From contig NZ_LGHK01000213.1 of the NCBI RefSeq assembly GCF_001908235.1, forward strand, positions 1 through 34,005: a DNA stretch of 34,005 bases. The letters run 5' to 3'. Made by a program: the position numbers and the translations under genes. Below, in pieces: positions 8,691 to 16,298 of this stretch. Origin of the DNA: Bradyrhizobium sp. NAS96.2. GTDB taxonomy: Bacteria; Pseudomonadota; Alphaproteobacteria; Rhizobiales; Xanthobacteraceae. How positions within the stretch are numbered: position 1 is the first letter of the stretch; every line of letters starts with the position of its first letter. The notes under the pieces were generated by a model. It was not told where the DNA came from. It ran no database searches and saw only the letters and a program-made list of their open reading frames with translations.

Positions 8691-8706
8691 TTAACAAAGG
8701 GTTCAC
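8691..8706 (+). promoter_or_regulatory. Near-consensus CtrA site upstream of the DUF2336 gene
   Basis: TTAAC-AAAGGG-TTCAC differs by one base from the TTAAC-N6-TTAAC CtrA consensus. It lies 74-89 nt before the DUF2336 start, comparable with the exact site before the lytic transglycosylase. Binding is inference. Confidence 0.35.
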
Positions 8707-8749
8707 CATAAACGTTTGGGATTATTGACGTTTCGTTAAGACGGCACTG

Positions 8750-8767
8750 GCGCGCGGCTTCGCGCGC
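8750..8767 (-). terminator. GC-rich stem-loop after the lytic transglycosylase gene
   Basis: GCGCGCG and CGCGCGC form a 7-bp stem around GCTT. It lies just past the minus-strand stop codon at 8782. There is no T-tract, so it would be a weak or Rho-assisted terminator. Confidence 0.4.
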
Positions 8768-8781
8768 GCAGCAAGGCGGCA

Positions 8782-9786
8782 CTAGCCGTTGCTGTAGGTG
8801 CCGTTCGGATCGCTGAACAGATCAAGCCGCCCGGGCGCACGGACCTTCGGCGTTGCCGACGTGGTCAGCGCGGAGTTATTGCCCCACAGCTCCTGCACCG
8901 CAGGTGAAATCGGCTCCGAACGTTCGCCGCCCTGGTAGAGCGAGCGGAAGGCCGGCGCCGGCTGCGCCGATGCGACGGTCGAGGTCGCACCGGTTGATGA
9001 GGCCGCACCGGCATTCGGGAAGGTCGAGAGATACGACGCGGTGTCCATCGACACCGCTTGCGTCGGCGCGGCGCTTGCGATCGCGTAAGGGCTCATGGTG
9101 TCGCCGCCCGCCGCAGCGAAGGCAGTGCGCGTATCCTTCGAGTTCGCCGCCGCGGCATAGCGTGTGGTCAGCACCGAATAGACCTGACTGACGCTGCGCG
9201 CGCTGCCCGACTTGTCGTAGAAGATCGACTGGTTCGCCGCCGCCGCCTTCGGAAACATCGCTGCCGCGCTGGCGCTCGGACTGTCCTCGGCGCTCGAGAT
9301 CAGCTTGCCGGCGCCGCCGACGCCCATGAAATGCGCCATATAGAGCTCGGCGTCGGTCGGGCGCCGGCCGAGCGTGCCGGTGAGCTTGAAGCTGTTCGAC
9401 TGCGTCAGCACCGCCGCCATCGACGACGCCGCATCGGGATCGTCGCGCAGCTTCATGACCGCGCTCCGCGCGGAGGGATCGCTGACCGAATAGCTGCCGT
9501 CGGAATTCTTGGTGATGGCGTCGGCATATTGGCCGTAGCCTAATTGGCTTCCGGCCTCTTTGACCGTGCCGAGCCAGGTCTGGTCGATGAACTGATAAAG
9601 CCCATGCGCCGACGAGGTGGTGGCGCCGGCCCGCGGATTGAAATTGGACTCCATCTTGGCGGTCGTGAGCAGATATTCGAAGCTCGTGCCGGTGGTCGCG
9701 GCCGCCTGCTTGATCGAGCTCGCGACCTTCAGGCGCGAAGGATCGACACCCGCCGAAGCCGTCGCAGTGAAGAGGTCGACCGCCAT
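8782..9786 (-). CDS. Lytic transglycosylase (SLT)-domain protein
   Basis: 334 residues from ATG at 9786 (MAVDLFTATASAGVDP); a GTG 36 nt upstream is the other possible start. Residues about 15-110 contain the SLT/goose-lysozyme-like fold: the catalytic Glu in TTAKMESNFNPRA, then SSAHGLYQFIDQTWL. The second half is Ala/Ser/Thr-rich with low complexity. No classical signal peptide is visible; this is also true of several flagellar lytic transglycosylases, which leave through the flagellar export apparatus. Known: the domain cleaves the MurNAc-GlcNAc bond with 1,6-anhydro product formation. An exact CtrA box 66 nt upstream suggests cell-cycle or flagellar timing (inference). Confidence 0.85.
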   Translation of the reverse strand: MAVDLFTATASAGVDPSRLKVASSIKQAAATTGTSFEYLLTTAKMESNFNPRAGATTSSAHGLYQFIDQTWLGTVKEAGSQLGYGQYADAITKNSDGSYSVSDPSARSAVMKLRDDPDAASSMAAVLTQSNSFKLTGTLGRRPTDAELYMAHFMGVGGAGKLISSAEDSPSASAAAMFPKAAAANQSIFYDKSGSARSVSQVYSVLTTRYAAAANSKDTRTAFAAAGGDTMSPYAIASAAPTQAVSMDTASYLSTFPNAGAASSTGATSTVASAQPAPAFRSLYQGGERSEPISPAVQELWGNNSALTTSATPKVRAPGRLDLFSDPNGTYSNG

Positions 9787-9851
9787 TGATCCGGTGCCTT
9801 GCCGGGCGCCGGCAATCGGCACCCATGTCCTGTCAACCTGCCGTAATTATG

Positions 9852-9867
9852 GTTAATGGCGCGTTAA
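9852..9867 (-). promoter_or_regulatory. Exact CtrA-type box before the lytic transglycosylase gene
   Basis: On the minus strand the sequence reads TTAAC-GCGCCA-TTAAC, a full match to the TTAAC-N6-TTAAC CtrA consensus. It lies 66 nt before the ATG at 9786, in the orientation and spacing typical of activated CtrA promoters. The site is seen directly; binding by CtrA is inferred. Confidence 0.6.
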
Positions 9868-9896
9868 CGCTTGTGCAGAGGACAAGGCGGACGCCG

Positions 9897-10325
9897 CTAT
9901 TTGCGATAGACCTGCGCCGGATCGAACAGCCGCTCGGCGTCGACAAAGGACAGGCTGATGTCACCGCCCTCGCCCTTCACCGCGCGATAGAAGCAGGAGC
10001 GCCGTCCGGTGTGGCAGGCGGCGCCGATCTGCTCGACCTTGATCCACACCGCGTCCTGATCGCAATCCATCCGGATCTCGACCACCCGCTGGGTCTGGCC
10101 CGAGCTCTCGCCCTTGCGCCACAGCGCGTTGCGCGAGCGGCTGAAGTACCAGCCCTCGCCGGTCGCGATCGTCTTGCGCAGGGCTTCGTCGTTCATGTGC
10201 GCGACCATCAGCACGTCGCCGGTCGCGGCATCGGTCGCGACGCAGGTCACAAGACCTGTCGCGTCGAATTTGGGCCGGAAGTCCAGCCCCTCTTCGCGGT
10301 CGTGATCGTGGATCGATGCGGACAC
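9897..10325 (-). CDS. hisI: Phosphoribosyl-AMP cyclohydrolase
   Basis: 142 residues starting at GTG 10325, which has GAGG 6 nt upstream; the open frame runs further but would overlap folE. Family motifs are present: YFSRSRNALWRKGESSGQTQ, the metal-binding DCDQDA and the zinc/cysteine block CHTGRRSCFYR. Known: the cytosolic enzyme opens the purine ring of phosphoribosyl-AMP in the third step of histidine synthesis. This is the single-domain form, without the HisE pyrophosphohydrolase domain. It lies 28 nt after folE on the same strand; both enzymes catalyse hydrolytic opening of a purine ring, and this gene pairing is common in rhizobia. Confidence 0.96.
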   Translation of the reverse strand: MSASIHDHDREEGLDFRPKFDATGLVTCVATDAATGDVLMVAHMNDEALRKTIATGEGWYFSRSRNALWRKGESSGQTQRVVEIRMDCDQDAVWIKVEQIGAACHTGRRSCFYRAVKGEGGDISLSFVDAERLFDPAQVYRK

Positions 10326-10353
10326 GGAAAACCTCGCTCGGGAAAATGCGAGG

Positions 10354-11034
10354 TTACCGGTTCGGTCCTCGCACCAGGGACAGGAAACGCTGCTGCTCCG
10401 CCGGATTGTCGCGGAACATGCCGGTGAAACGGCTGGTGAAGGTCGACGCACCATGCTTGGCGACGCCGCGCACCGACATGCAGGTATGCTCCGCCTCGAT
10501 CAGCACGGCAACGCCGCGGGGCTTCAGCACCTCGTCGATCGCGGCTGCGACCTGCGCGGTGAGATGCTCCTGGGTCTGCAGGCGGCGGGCGAAGATGTCG
10601 GTCAGCCGCGCCAGCTTGGAGAGCCCTACGACGCGCTCCACCGGCGTGTAGGCGATATGCGCCTTGCCGTAGAACGGCATCATGTGATGCTCGCACTGCG
10701 AGGTGAACTCGATGTCGCGGACCAGAACGAAATCGTCGTAGCCGGCGGTCTCGCCGAAGGTGCGGTTCAGCACTTCGGCCGGGCACTGATGGTAGCCCTG
10801 ATAGAGCTCGTCATAGGCTTCGACGACGCGGCGCGGCGTGTCGAGCAGGCCCTCGCGGCCGGTGTTCTCGCCGATATAGGCGAGCAGCGTCTTCACGGCG
10901 TCCTCGGCCTCCGCCCGCGACGGGCGCGGCTGATCGGCACGGACGGCCGCCGCCAAGAATTCTGAAGGGTCGAGCTCGCCTGGCTTCGCGTCAGCCGGCT
11001 TGTTCGGGCGAATCGGTTTGATCAAGGCGTCCAT
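10354..11034 (-). CDS. folE: GTP cyclohydrolase I
   Basis: 226 residues from ATG 11034, chosen for GGAGA 6 nt upstream and the family-like beginning. Zinc ligands appear in the CEHHMMPF motif and in HTCMSVRGV; the active-site block TSRFTGMFRDN is near the C-terminus. Known: type I enzyme, converts GTP to dihydroneopterin triphosphate, the first step of folate and pterin synthesis, as a cytosolic decamer. The first 35 residues are variable and probably disordered. It leads a two-gene unit with hisI and is divergent from the Fe-S scaffold gene. Confidence 0.96.
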   Translation of the reverse strand: MDALIKPIRPNKPADAKPGELDPSEFLAAAVRADQPRPSRAEAEDAVKTLLAYIGENTGREGLLDTPRRVVEAYDELYQGYHQCPAEVLNRTFGETAGYDDFVLVRDIEFTSQCEHHMMPFYGKAHIAYTPVERVVGLSKLARLTDIFARRLQTQEHLTAQVAAAIDEVLKPRGVAVLIEAEHTCMSVRGVAKHGASTFTSRFTGMFRDNPAEQQRFLSLVRGPNR

Positions 11035-11273
11035 GTCTTCTCCGTTCGACCGGCCCTGGCACTGCCCTCGGGCCGGATGTGTCACCGGGCAGACGGGGCG
11101 GATCATCGAACCGCCGGACGCCTGAGTCCCATCCTTGTAGCACCACCGCGACGCAGGTGGGCCGCGCTGGCCGCATGGCCGGGCTATGTTTCCGGCGCTG
11201 CGGTCCATATATAGGACGGTGAAACCCAGCCGCCAAGAGCGCCCGGCACGGCCGGAACCAGGCATCTGTCCCC

Positions 11274-11720
11274 ATGCTGAACGACATTTACAACAAGCGG
11301 ATCATCGAGTTGGCCGGCAATATTCCGCGCCTCGGACGGCTCGCCGACCCGGACGCAAGCGCCACCGCGCACTCCAAATTGTGCGGTTCGACCGTCAAGG
11401 TCGACCTCAAGATGGACGGCCCCGTGGTGACGGACTTCGCCCATGACGTAAAGGCCTGCGCGCTCGGCCAGGCCTCCTCCTCGATCATGGCGAGCCATGT
11501 GGTGGGGTCGACCGCGGAGGAGCTGCGCGACTTGCGCGAGACCGTCCGCAAGATGCTGAAGGAAAATGGCCAGCCCCCGCAGGGCGGTAAATGGGCCGAC
11601 ATCGCGTTGCTCGAGCCGGTGCGCGACTACAAGGCCCGCCATGCCTCGACCCTGCTGACCTTCGATGCGGTGGTCGATGCGATCGGCCAGATCGAAGCCA
11701 AGGCAAAGCAGCCGGCGTAA
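11274..11720 (+). CDS. NifU/IscU-like iron-sulfur cluster scaffold protein
   Basis: 148 residues spanning a NifU-N/IscU fold from the first residues (MLNDIYNKRIIELAGN). Two of the three cluster cysteines of IscU are recognisable: C37 in KLCGSTVKV and C62 in KACALGQASSSIM. At the place of the third Cys the sequence is ARHASTLLTF, with His and Ser instead. Known: IscU/SufU scaffolds assemble 2Fe-2S or 4Fe-4S clusters. This variant is widespread in Rhizobiales, so the missing cysteine is a subfamily trait rather than decay (from memory). No isc or suf genes are adjacent. The ribosome-binding site is weak. Confidence 0.88.
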   Translation: MLNDIYNKRIIELAGNIPRLGRLADPDASATAHSKLCGSTVKVDLKMDGPVVTDFAHDVKACALGQASSSIMASHVVGSTAEELRDLRETVRKMLKENGQPPQGGKWADIALLEPVRDYKARHASTLLTFDAVVDAIGQIEAKAKQPA

Positions 11721-11746
11721 GCCTTACTGCCGGCGCAAGCCGTCTC

Positions 11747-12664
11747 TTACCGAGCCGGCTGGACCGGCGGCGGCGTTGTGGTGGCACCGACCGGAACGGC
11801 GGCCTCGGCGGTCTTGGTCGCCTTCGCGGGATGCGGCTGAACCTCACCCTCCATGGCGGTGCTCACGAAGCGATCGTTGTTCTTCGGCTTCGCCTCGGCC
11901 ATGGGAATTGCGTTGTCCTGCCGCGGCAGCACGTCGGCGACGGCATCCGTGGTGACGAGATTGGTCAGCCGCAATTCAGCCGCCGACAATTCGTGCAGGT
12001 CTTCCCACGGCGGCACGCTGAGTGCGAGCGACAGCAACTCACCCGCGCCGCCCATATCGAAGGTGTACTTGGCGAGACGGCCGATGTCGCGCTCGACGAT
12101 CATCAGGTCCTGCGCGGTGTAGCTGGCGGCCTTGGCATCGTCAGCGCGGTCGCCCATCCAGATCTGATGCACCCGGACGTGGGCTGCCGGCGGAACATAG
12201 CGCGTCTTGCCCGACAGCAGCAGGAACACGCACATCGACTCGCAATAGGCGTCCGGCAGCACGCTCGCGCGGTCGCCCTGCGCGGCCTGGCCGACGACGC
12301 TGGTGCCGACCGTGGTCAGCGCGCCGAGGCCGCGGAAGCGGCGGCCGAGCGCGATCGCGTCGTTGACCGAGCCGCCGCTGGAGTCGAGCACGATGGTGGC
12401 GCCGTTGAGCTGGCGGCTGCGCGCGAACTCGTCGAACTCCTTGGGACTATCGGCCGTGATGATGCCGACTGCCGACACCCAGCCGCGGCAATTCGGCTGG
12501 CAGGCGATCCAGCTGAACTTCATCGGCAGCTTGCGCTCTTCAAGGGTCGAGCTGGCCTGTACGGAACCGCCGGCCATGGTGACCGTGCCGGAAATTGCCA
12601 AGCAAAGGGCAACGGCGCCGGTGAGCGTCCAACTGCGCAACGAGAGCGAACTGACGAGTCTCAA
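11747..12664 (-). CDS. Exported ClpP/crotonase-fold protein (COG3904-like), first of two in the window
   Basis: 305 residues if translation starts at TTG 12664, which has AAGGA 6 nt upstream and puts a signal peptide at the N-terminus (RSWTLTGAVALCLAISG). A GTG at 12730 is the other possible start. Protease-like elements in order: C-x3-C (CQPNC, 55-59), VLDSSGGSV (93-100), C-E-S-M-C around S143, and H166 in RVHQIW, resembling the Ser/His of ClpP-like enzymes. The C-terminal 50 residues are Pro/Ala/Thr-rich. The S-H distance (23) equals that in the paralogue at 14790-16070. Known: COG3904 collects such predicted periplasmic proteins; no function is established. Catalysis is inference. Confidence 0.78.
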   Translation of the reverse strand: MRLVSSLSLRSWTLTGAVALCLAISGTVTMAGGSVQASSTLEERKLPMKFSWIACQPNCRGWVSAVGIITADSPKEFDEFARSRQLNGATIVLDSSGGSVNDAIALGRRFRGLGALTTVGTSVVGQAAQGDRASVLPDAYCESMCVFLLLSGKTRYVPPAAHVRVHQIWMGDRADDAKAASYTAQDLMIVERDIGRLAKYTFDMGGAGELLSLALSVPPWEDLHELSAAELRLTNLVTTDAVADVLPRQDNAIPMAEAKPKNNDRFVSTAMEGEVQPHPAKATKTAEAAVPVGATTTPPPVQPAR

Positions 12665-12903
12665 TTTGGTTCCTTCCCCCAAGCCCTTAGTGATGCGAGC
12701 GGTGGCAATGGCCCCATGGAACTGCGCCACGATTCTGTCATCGGCGCGTTATGGGAACGGTAGCGTTGCTGACCTGGACCGTCCATAGGACCCTTGCTGC
12801 ACCGCGACCAGCGCCGTGCGATAATAGCGAACTGTGGCGTAAATATCTGCAACAGAACAGTTCCTTGGCTTGGAACCCCGCAAGACTACGTACATACTTG
12901 CGT

Positions 12904-13257
12904 ATGCCGTCGACCGATCATTCAACACCACACCATCCACGATGCATGGAATGTGCCACCACCGCACGCCGCTTGCCGCGGAACCTCGGCCGCGCCTTGA
13001 TCTGGATCTACCGGCACACGCTGTCGCCGCTGGTCGGCTACAACTGCCGCCATCTGCCGACCTGCTCGGTCTATGGCGATGAGGCGATCGAGCGCTTCGG
13101 GTTGTGGGCCGGCGGGTGGATGACGCTGGCGCGGCTGCTGCGCTGCCAGCCCTGGGGCACCTCCGGGATCGACAACGTGCCGCCGGCCAAGCCGCCGGGC
13201 GCGCACTGGTATGTGCCGTGGCGCTACGGCCGCTGGCGCGGCGTCAACGACAACTGA
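12904..13257 (+). CDS. yidD: Membrane protein insertion efficiency factor YidD
   Basis: 117 residues from ATG 12904; a start at 12946 is also possible and neither has a good ribosome-binding site. The YidD core is intact: ALIWIYRHTLSPLVGYNCRHLPTCSVYGDEAIERFG, then a conserved WMTLARLLRCQPWG block. Known: YidD is a small membrane-associated protein that helps YidC insert inner-membrane proteins; it is often next to rnpA-yidC, but in many alphaproteobacteria it stands apart, as here. It is divergent from the ClpP-fold gene. The C-terminal YGRWRG is basic. Confidence 0.92.
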   Translation: MPSTDHSTPHHPRCMECATTARRLPRNLGRALIWIYRHTLSPLVGYNCRHLPTCSVYGDEAIERFGLWAGGWMTLARLLRCQPWGTSGIDNVPPAKPPGAHWYVPWRYGRWRGVNDN

Positions 13258-13279
13258 TCGATTTCCGCAGCGCTCCTAA

Positions 13280-13303
13280 GCCCGGCGCGCATTGCTGCCG
13301 GGC
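13280..13303 (+). terminator. Stem-loop after yidD
   Basis: GCCCGGC (13280-13286) and GCCGGGC (13297-13303) form a 7-bp stem 22 nt past the yidD stop. No T-tract follows, so termination strength is uncertain. Confidence 0.4.
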
Positions 13304-13369
13304 GGAACTGTGGCGATAGTTGGCGCATTGTTTCAGTGCCCCCTTGCGGTTCTTGGGGAGGAAACAACA

Positions 13370-13537
13370 ATGCGCTGGAAAATCAGCCACAATGGTCACG
13401 ATCCCCGGCAGATCGATTTGCTGGCCGTACTTGCCTTGCTCGTCGTGATCGTTGCCGCCTACGGCTACTTCACTCACAACTCGACCAAGCCGAGCACAAC
13501 GGCGTTCATCGTACCGAGCCAGAGCGTGAAGTGGTGA
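13370..13537 (+). CDS. Small single-pass membrane protein of unknown function
   Basis: 55 residues, MRWKISHNG...PSQSVKW. GGGGAGG lies 8 nt before the ATG, which supports translation from here rather than from further upstream. Residues 16-34 (DLLAVLALLVVIVAAYGYF) form one transmembrane helix with a basic N-terminus, predicting an N-in, C-out topology. The short Ser/Thr-rich tail would face the periplasm. It is convergent with the MFS gene (9 nt between stops). No family recognised. Confidence 0.65.
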   Translation: MRWKISHNGHDPRQIDLLAVLALLVVIVAAYGYFTHNSTKPSTTAFIVPSQSVKW

Positions 13538-13546
13538 CGCGCAAGC

Positions 13547-14710
13547 TCACTCGGCTGCGGCTGTGCGCGCGGCCTGCCGCGGCCGCGTGATGACGACCAC
13601 TGCGAGCGCCGCCGCAACGAAGGCCGTGGCCACGTAGCCCGCGCTGAGCAGCCATTCACGCGCGAACAGCAATCCGCCGATCGCCGAGCCGATGGCCTGG
13701 CCGATATACAGCACCGAGGTATTGAGCGAGACCGACGCCGATGCAAGCGCAGGCGCCGCGCCGACCAGCCGCACCTGCTGCATCGAATTGGTCGACGCAA
13801 AGCCGAGACCCCACACCGCCACCGAAGCCGCCATCAAGGCATAGGCGCCGGCGCTCAGCGCCCAGCCGGCGACGCCTGCGAGCAGCATCACGGTAAACAG
13901 CACCGAGGTTTTCCAAGCACCCCAGGAATCCACGATGCGGGTTGCGATCGCAATGCCGACGAACCCGAAAATGCCGTAAAGCGCAAACACGATGCCGACC
14001 GCGTCCGCGTTCGCGCCGGTCAACTTGGCGAGCAGCGGTCCCATGAAGGTGAACACCACGAACTGGCCGGACATCTGCAACGTCGTGATCGACAGCAGCA
14101 GGATGACGGTCGGATTGCGGCCGAGATCGGCCCAGGTCCTAAGATCGACCGGCGCGCCGTGCAATCCGCCGGGCAGCCGCCACCACAGCAGCAGGCAGCT
14201 CACGAGCCCGGTCAGCGCGATCGCACCATAGGTCGCGCGAAAACCGTAACGGCTTGCGATGAAGGTGATCAGCGGCAGCCCGATCGCAGCGGCGAGCGAC
14301 CAGCCGAGGAAGATATAGGCGATCGTGCTGCCGCGCTTTTCCACCGGCACGATCAGCGCCGCGGTGCCGGCGGCCTGTGGCGTGTAGAGCACGCCGACCG
14401 CGAGCATCACGAGGCGGATGATCAAGAGACTGTCGTAGTCCGGCGCGAAGGCGGATGCTGCGTTGGTCAGCGTCAGCACCAGCAGCGTCACCGTCAGCAA
14501 GGCTCGCCGTTCGAACCGGCTGGTCAGCCACGCCGTCACCGGCGAGCCCACGCACAGCACGATCGCGCCGAAGGTGATCAGGAGGCCTGCGGTGTGGATC
14601 GTGACGCCGAGCCCGCTCGACAACTCCGCCAGCATGCCGGCCGGCGCCAGCACCGAGCAGCCGGTGACGATGTTGCCGAGCATCAATGCGGTGGGAGCGA
14701 AGCGTTTCAC
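13547..14710 (-). CDS. MFS transporter (DHA1-type exporter)
   Basis: 387 residues from GTG 14710. The protein has a run of about twelve hydrophobic helices and typical major-facilitator features: SPVTAWLTSRFERRALL in the loop between helices 2 and 3, and SAIGGLLFAREW late in the second half. Closest to the AraJ/YdhP-like drug-exporter group by pattern. Known: such proteins use the proton gradient to expel sugars, drugs or metabolites. Upstream is a palindromic element (14739-14760) that could bind a repressor, but no regulator gene is adjacent. Substrate cannot be told. Confidence 0.88.
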   Translation of the reverse strand: MKRFAPTALMLGNIVTGCSVLAPAGMLAELSSGLGVTIHTAGLLITFGAIVLCVGSPVTAWLTSRFERRALLTVTLLVLTLTNAASAFAPDYDSLLIIRLVMLAVGVLYTPQAAGTAALIVPVEKRGSTIAYIFLGWSLAAAIGLPLITFIASRYGFRATYGAIALTGLVSCLLLWWRLPGGLHGAPVDLRTWADLGRNPTVILLLSITTLQMSGQFVVFTFMGPLLAKLTGANADAVGIVFALYGIFGFVGIAIATRIVDSWGAWKTSVLFTVMLLAGVAGWALSAGAYALMAASVAVWGLGFASTNSMQQVRLVGAAPALASASVSLNTSVLYIGQAIGSAIGGLLFAREWLLSAGYVATAFVAAALAVVVITRPRQAARTAAAE

Positions 14711-14738
14711 GCCGCGTTGATAGCAGACCTCGATTTCA

Positions 14739-14760
14739 ATGCAACTGCATCTAAATGCAT
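14739..14760. promoter_or_regulatory. Candidate operator: three phased ATGCA/TGCAT arms
   Basis: The sequence reads ATGCA-AC-TGCAT-CTAA-ATGCAT, giving two overlapping perfect inverted repeats. It lies 29-50 nt upstream of the MFS start. Such sites usually bind a dimeric repressor (MarR, TetR or HxlR types), but no cognate regulator is in the window. Confidence 0.4.
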
Positions 14761-14789
14761 GGCACGTGATCGATTTGCGCCACTTGCGC

Positions 14790-16070
14790 TCATGGCGACG
14801 GCGATGCCGCCGGCGCCGCGTTGACGCTCGGTGACGCCGCCGCCGGCCACGGGCTTGCAGGCTTGGGACCTGATGTCGCGGCCGGACACGACGCCAGAAG
14901 CTGCGTCCATCCCTGGTCCAGCCCGGTCGTGTCGATATCGAAAGTCGCGACGCCGGGCCTGGTGGGGTCCGGCTTGCCGTCGGACGACAGCGCGCTTTCG
15001 CCGATCTGCAGCTGCGGGACCGCCGTCATCGCCTTGACGATGTCCGCGCTCACCGGATCGCTCCAGACCTCGTATTTGCCGAACCGCGCCGGCAACCTGC
15101 CGAATGCGATCGCCTTGGTGACGCCGGCCATCATCACCACCGTGCTCTTGCCGGCGGCGCCCTCGTCGAACTCGCGCACGAACATCAGGCGCCCGCGATC
15201 CTTGTTCTCGCAGAACAGCCGCCACTCCATCATGCGGAACGAGCTGCCGTCGCCCTTTTTCTGCTGCACGATCTTGCGGACATAGGGCCGCGTTTCCTTC
15301 TCCACCGCCCACAGCGTGTCCGGCAACGGTCGCGTGTCGATTCCGAATCGATAGAGTTCCGGACGCGTCAGCACATGCAGGTTCTCGAACTTCACGGTCC
15401 GGATCAGGTCGCTGAGCTCACGGCTGATCCCCATCGCCGCGAGGAACACGTTGCGGTCGCGATCGGCGCTCACCATCTCGCGCCGCCTGAAGTCCGCGAC
15501 GACCTGCGGCGGCGGATGGCCATGGACCACGAACATCAGCCTGGAGTTATGCACCGCGAGCACCGAGTCCGGCGCCACTTCACGGTCGGTCGCGCCCAGG
15601 AACAGATAGGCGCAGGCCGAGACGCACATCGCGTTGCGCGTGGCGAGTTCAGCCTCGACCTCGCCTTTGGCAGCTTTGATCCTCAGGCAGGCGGCGTCGA
15701 TCTGCGTGCCCGTGGAACAGGCCGGCACGCTGGTACGGCCGACCCGCGCGGTCGCCTTGCGTGCGCGCAGAAACCGCGCGATCGCATAGGACTGCTCGAC
15801 ATTGCCGCCCGGCGAATGAAGATAGATCGGAAGCTGCGGGTCCTTGACGGCAAGCAGGAAGCTGCGAACCCGCGCCGCCGCATCCCGATCGATCTCGCCT
15901 TCGATCGCGATCCAGCGATCGCAACCGGCGCCGCAGGCATTCGCCGGTCCCTTGGCGAGATAGATGGTCAGCTTTTTCGCGAATCCGGCCTTCTCGACCG
16001 GTGCTTCTTCCGCCCGCAACACGCCCGGGATCAGAAGCAGCGCCACGAAGAACAGGAGACGGGAAAACAT
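14790..16070 (-). CDS. Exported ClpP/crotonase-fold protein (COG3904-like), second of two in the window
   Basis: 426 residues from ATG 16070, chosen because it places a clean signal peptide at the start (MFSRLLFFVALLLIPGVLRA, cut after residue 20). Elements in order: C-x3-C (CGAGC, 46-50), YLHSPGGNV (83-91), C-V-S-A-C around S151, and H174 in LAVHNSR. These parallel the paralogue at 11747-12664, with the same 23-residue Ser-His spacing, but here a 17-residue-longer insert with two extra cysteines separates the Gly-rich loop from the Ser. The C-terminal 200 residues have no recognised domain and end in a Pro/Ala/Ser tail. Function unknown; hydrolase activity is inference. Confidence 0.78.
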   Translation of the reverse strand: MFSRLLFFVALLLIPGVLRAEEAPVEKAGFAKKLTIYLAKGPANACGAGCDRWIAIEGEIDRDAAARVRSFLLAVKDPQLPIYLHSPGGNVEQSYAIARFLRARKATARVGRTSVPACSTGTQIDAACLRIKAAKGEVEAELATRNAMCVSACAYLFLGATDREVAPDSVLAVHNSRLMFVVHGHPPPQVVADFRRREMVSADRDRNVFLAAMGISRELSDLIRTVKFENLHVLTRPELYRFGIDTRPLPDTLWAVEKETRPYVRKIVQQKKGDGSSFRMMEWRLFCENKDRGRLMFVREFDEGAAGKSTVVMMAGVTKAIAFGRLPARFGKYEVWSDPVSADIVKAMTAVPQLQIGESALSSDGKPDPTRPGVATFDIDTTGLDQGWTQLLASCPAATSGPKPASPWPAAASPSVNAAPAASPSP

Positions 16071-16217
16071 GAACCTTGCGGGGCGCGCGATGTCGGGGAA
16101 ATGGCCATTTGACGTTAGACGATGATCGGCAGCGTCGCAACGATCACAGCCGTCAGGCGCAGGCGAGCTTCCCTCGATTCGGTGCGGCGGGAGGCCCAAT
16201 TTCTTGATATTGCCGGA

Positions 16218-16245
16218 TTGCAGGCGTCAAATCCCCTGCTATACC
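16218..16245 (+). promoter_or_regulatory. Candidate sigma-70-type promoter for thrS
   Basis: TTGCAG (16218-16223) and TATACC (16240-16245) are spaced 16 nt apart, about 50 nt before thrS. Read by eye only. Confidence 0.35.
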
Positions 16246-16260
16246 GCTGCTTTCCGCTTA

Positions 16261-16278
16261 CCTGCGCTCGTTCGCAGG
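16261..16278 (+). other. Stem-loop in the thrS leader
   Basis: CCTGCG-CTCGTT-CGCAGG, a perfect 6-bp hairpin whose end is 20 nt before the ATG and next to the GGAG ribosome-binding site. In E. coli thrS translation is controlled by leader hairpins that bind the enzyme; a similar role here is inference only. Confidence 0.4.
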
Positions 16279-16298
16279 AGTGAGCTACAGGAGACATC

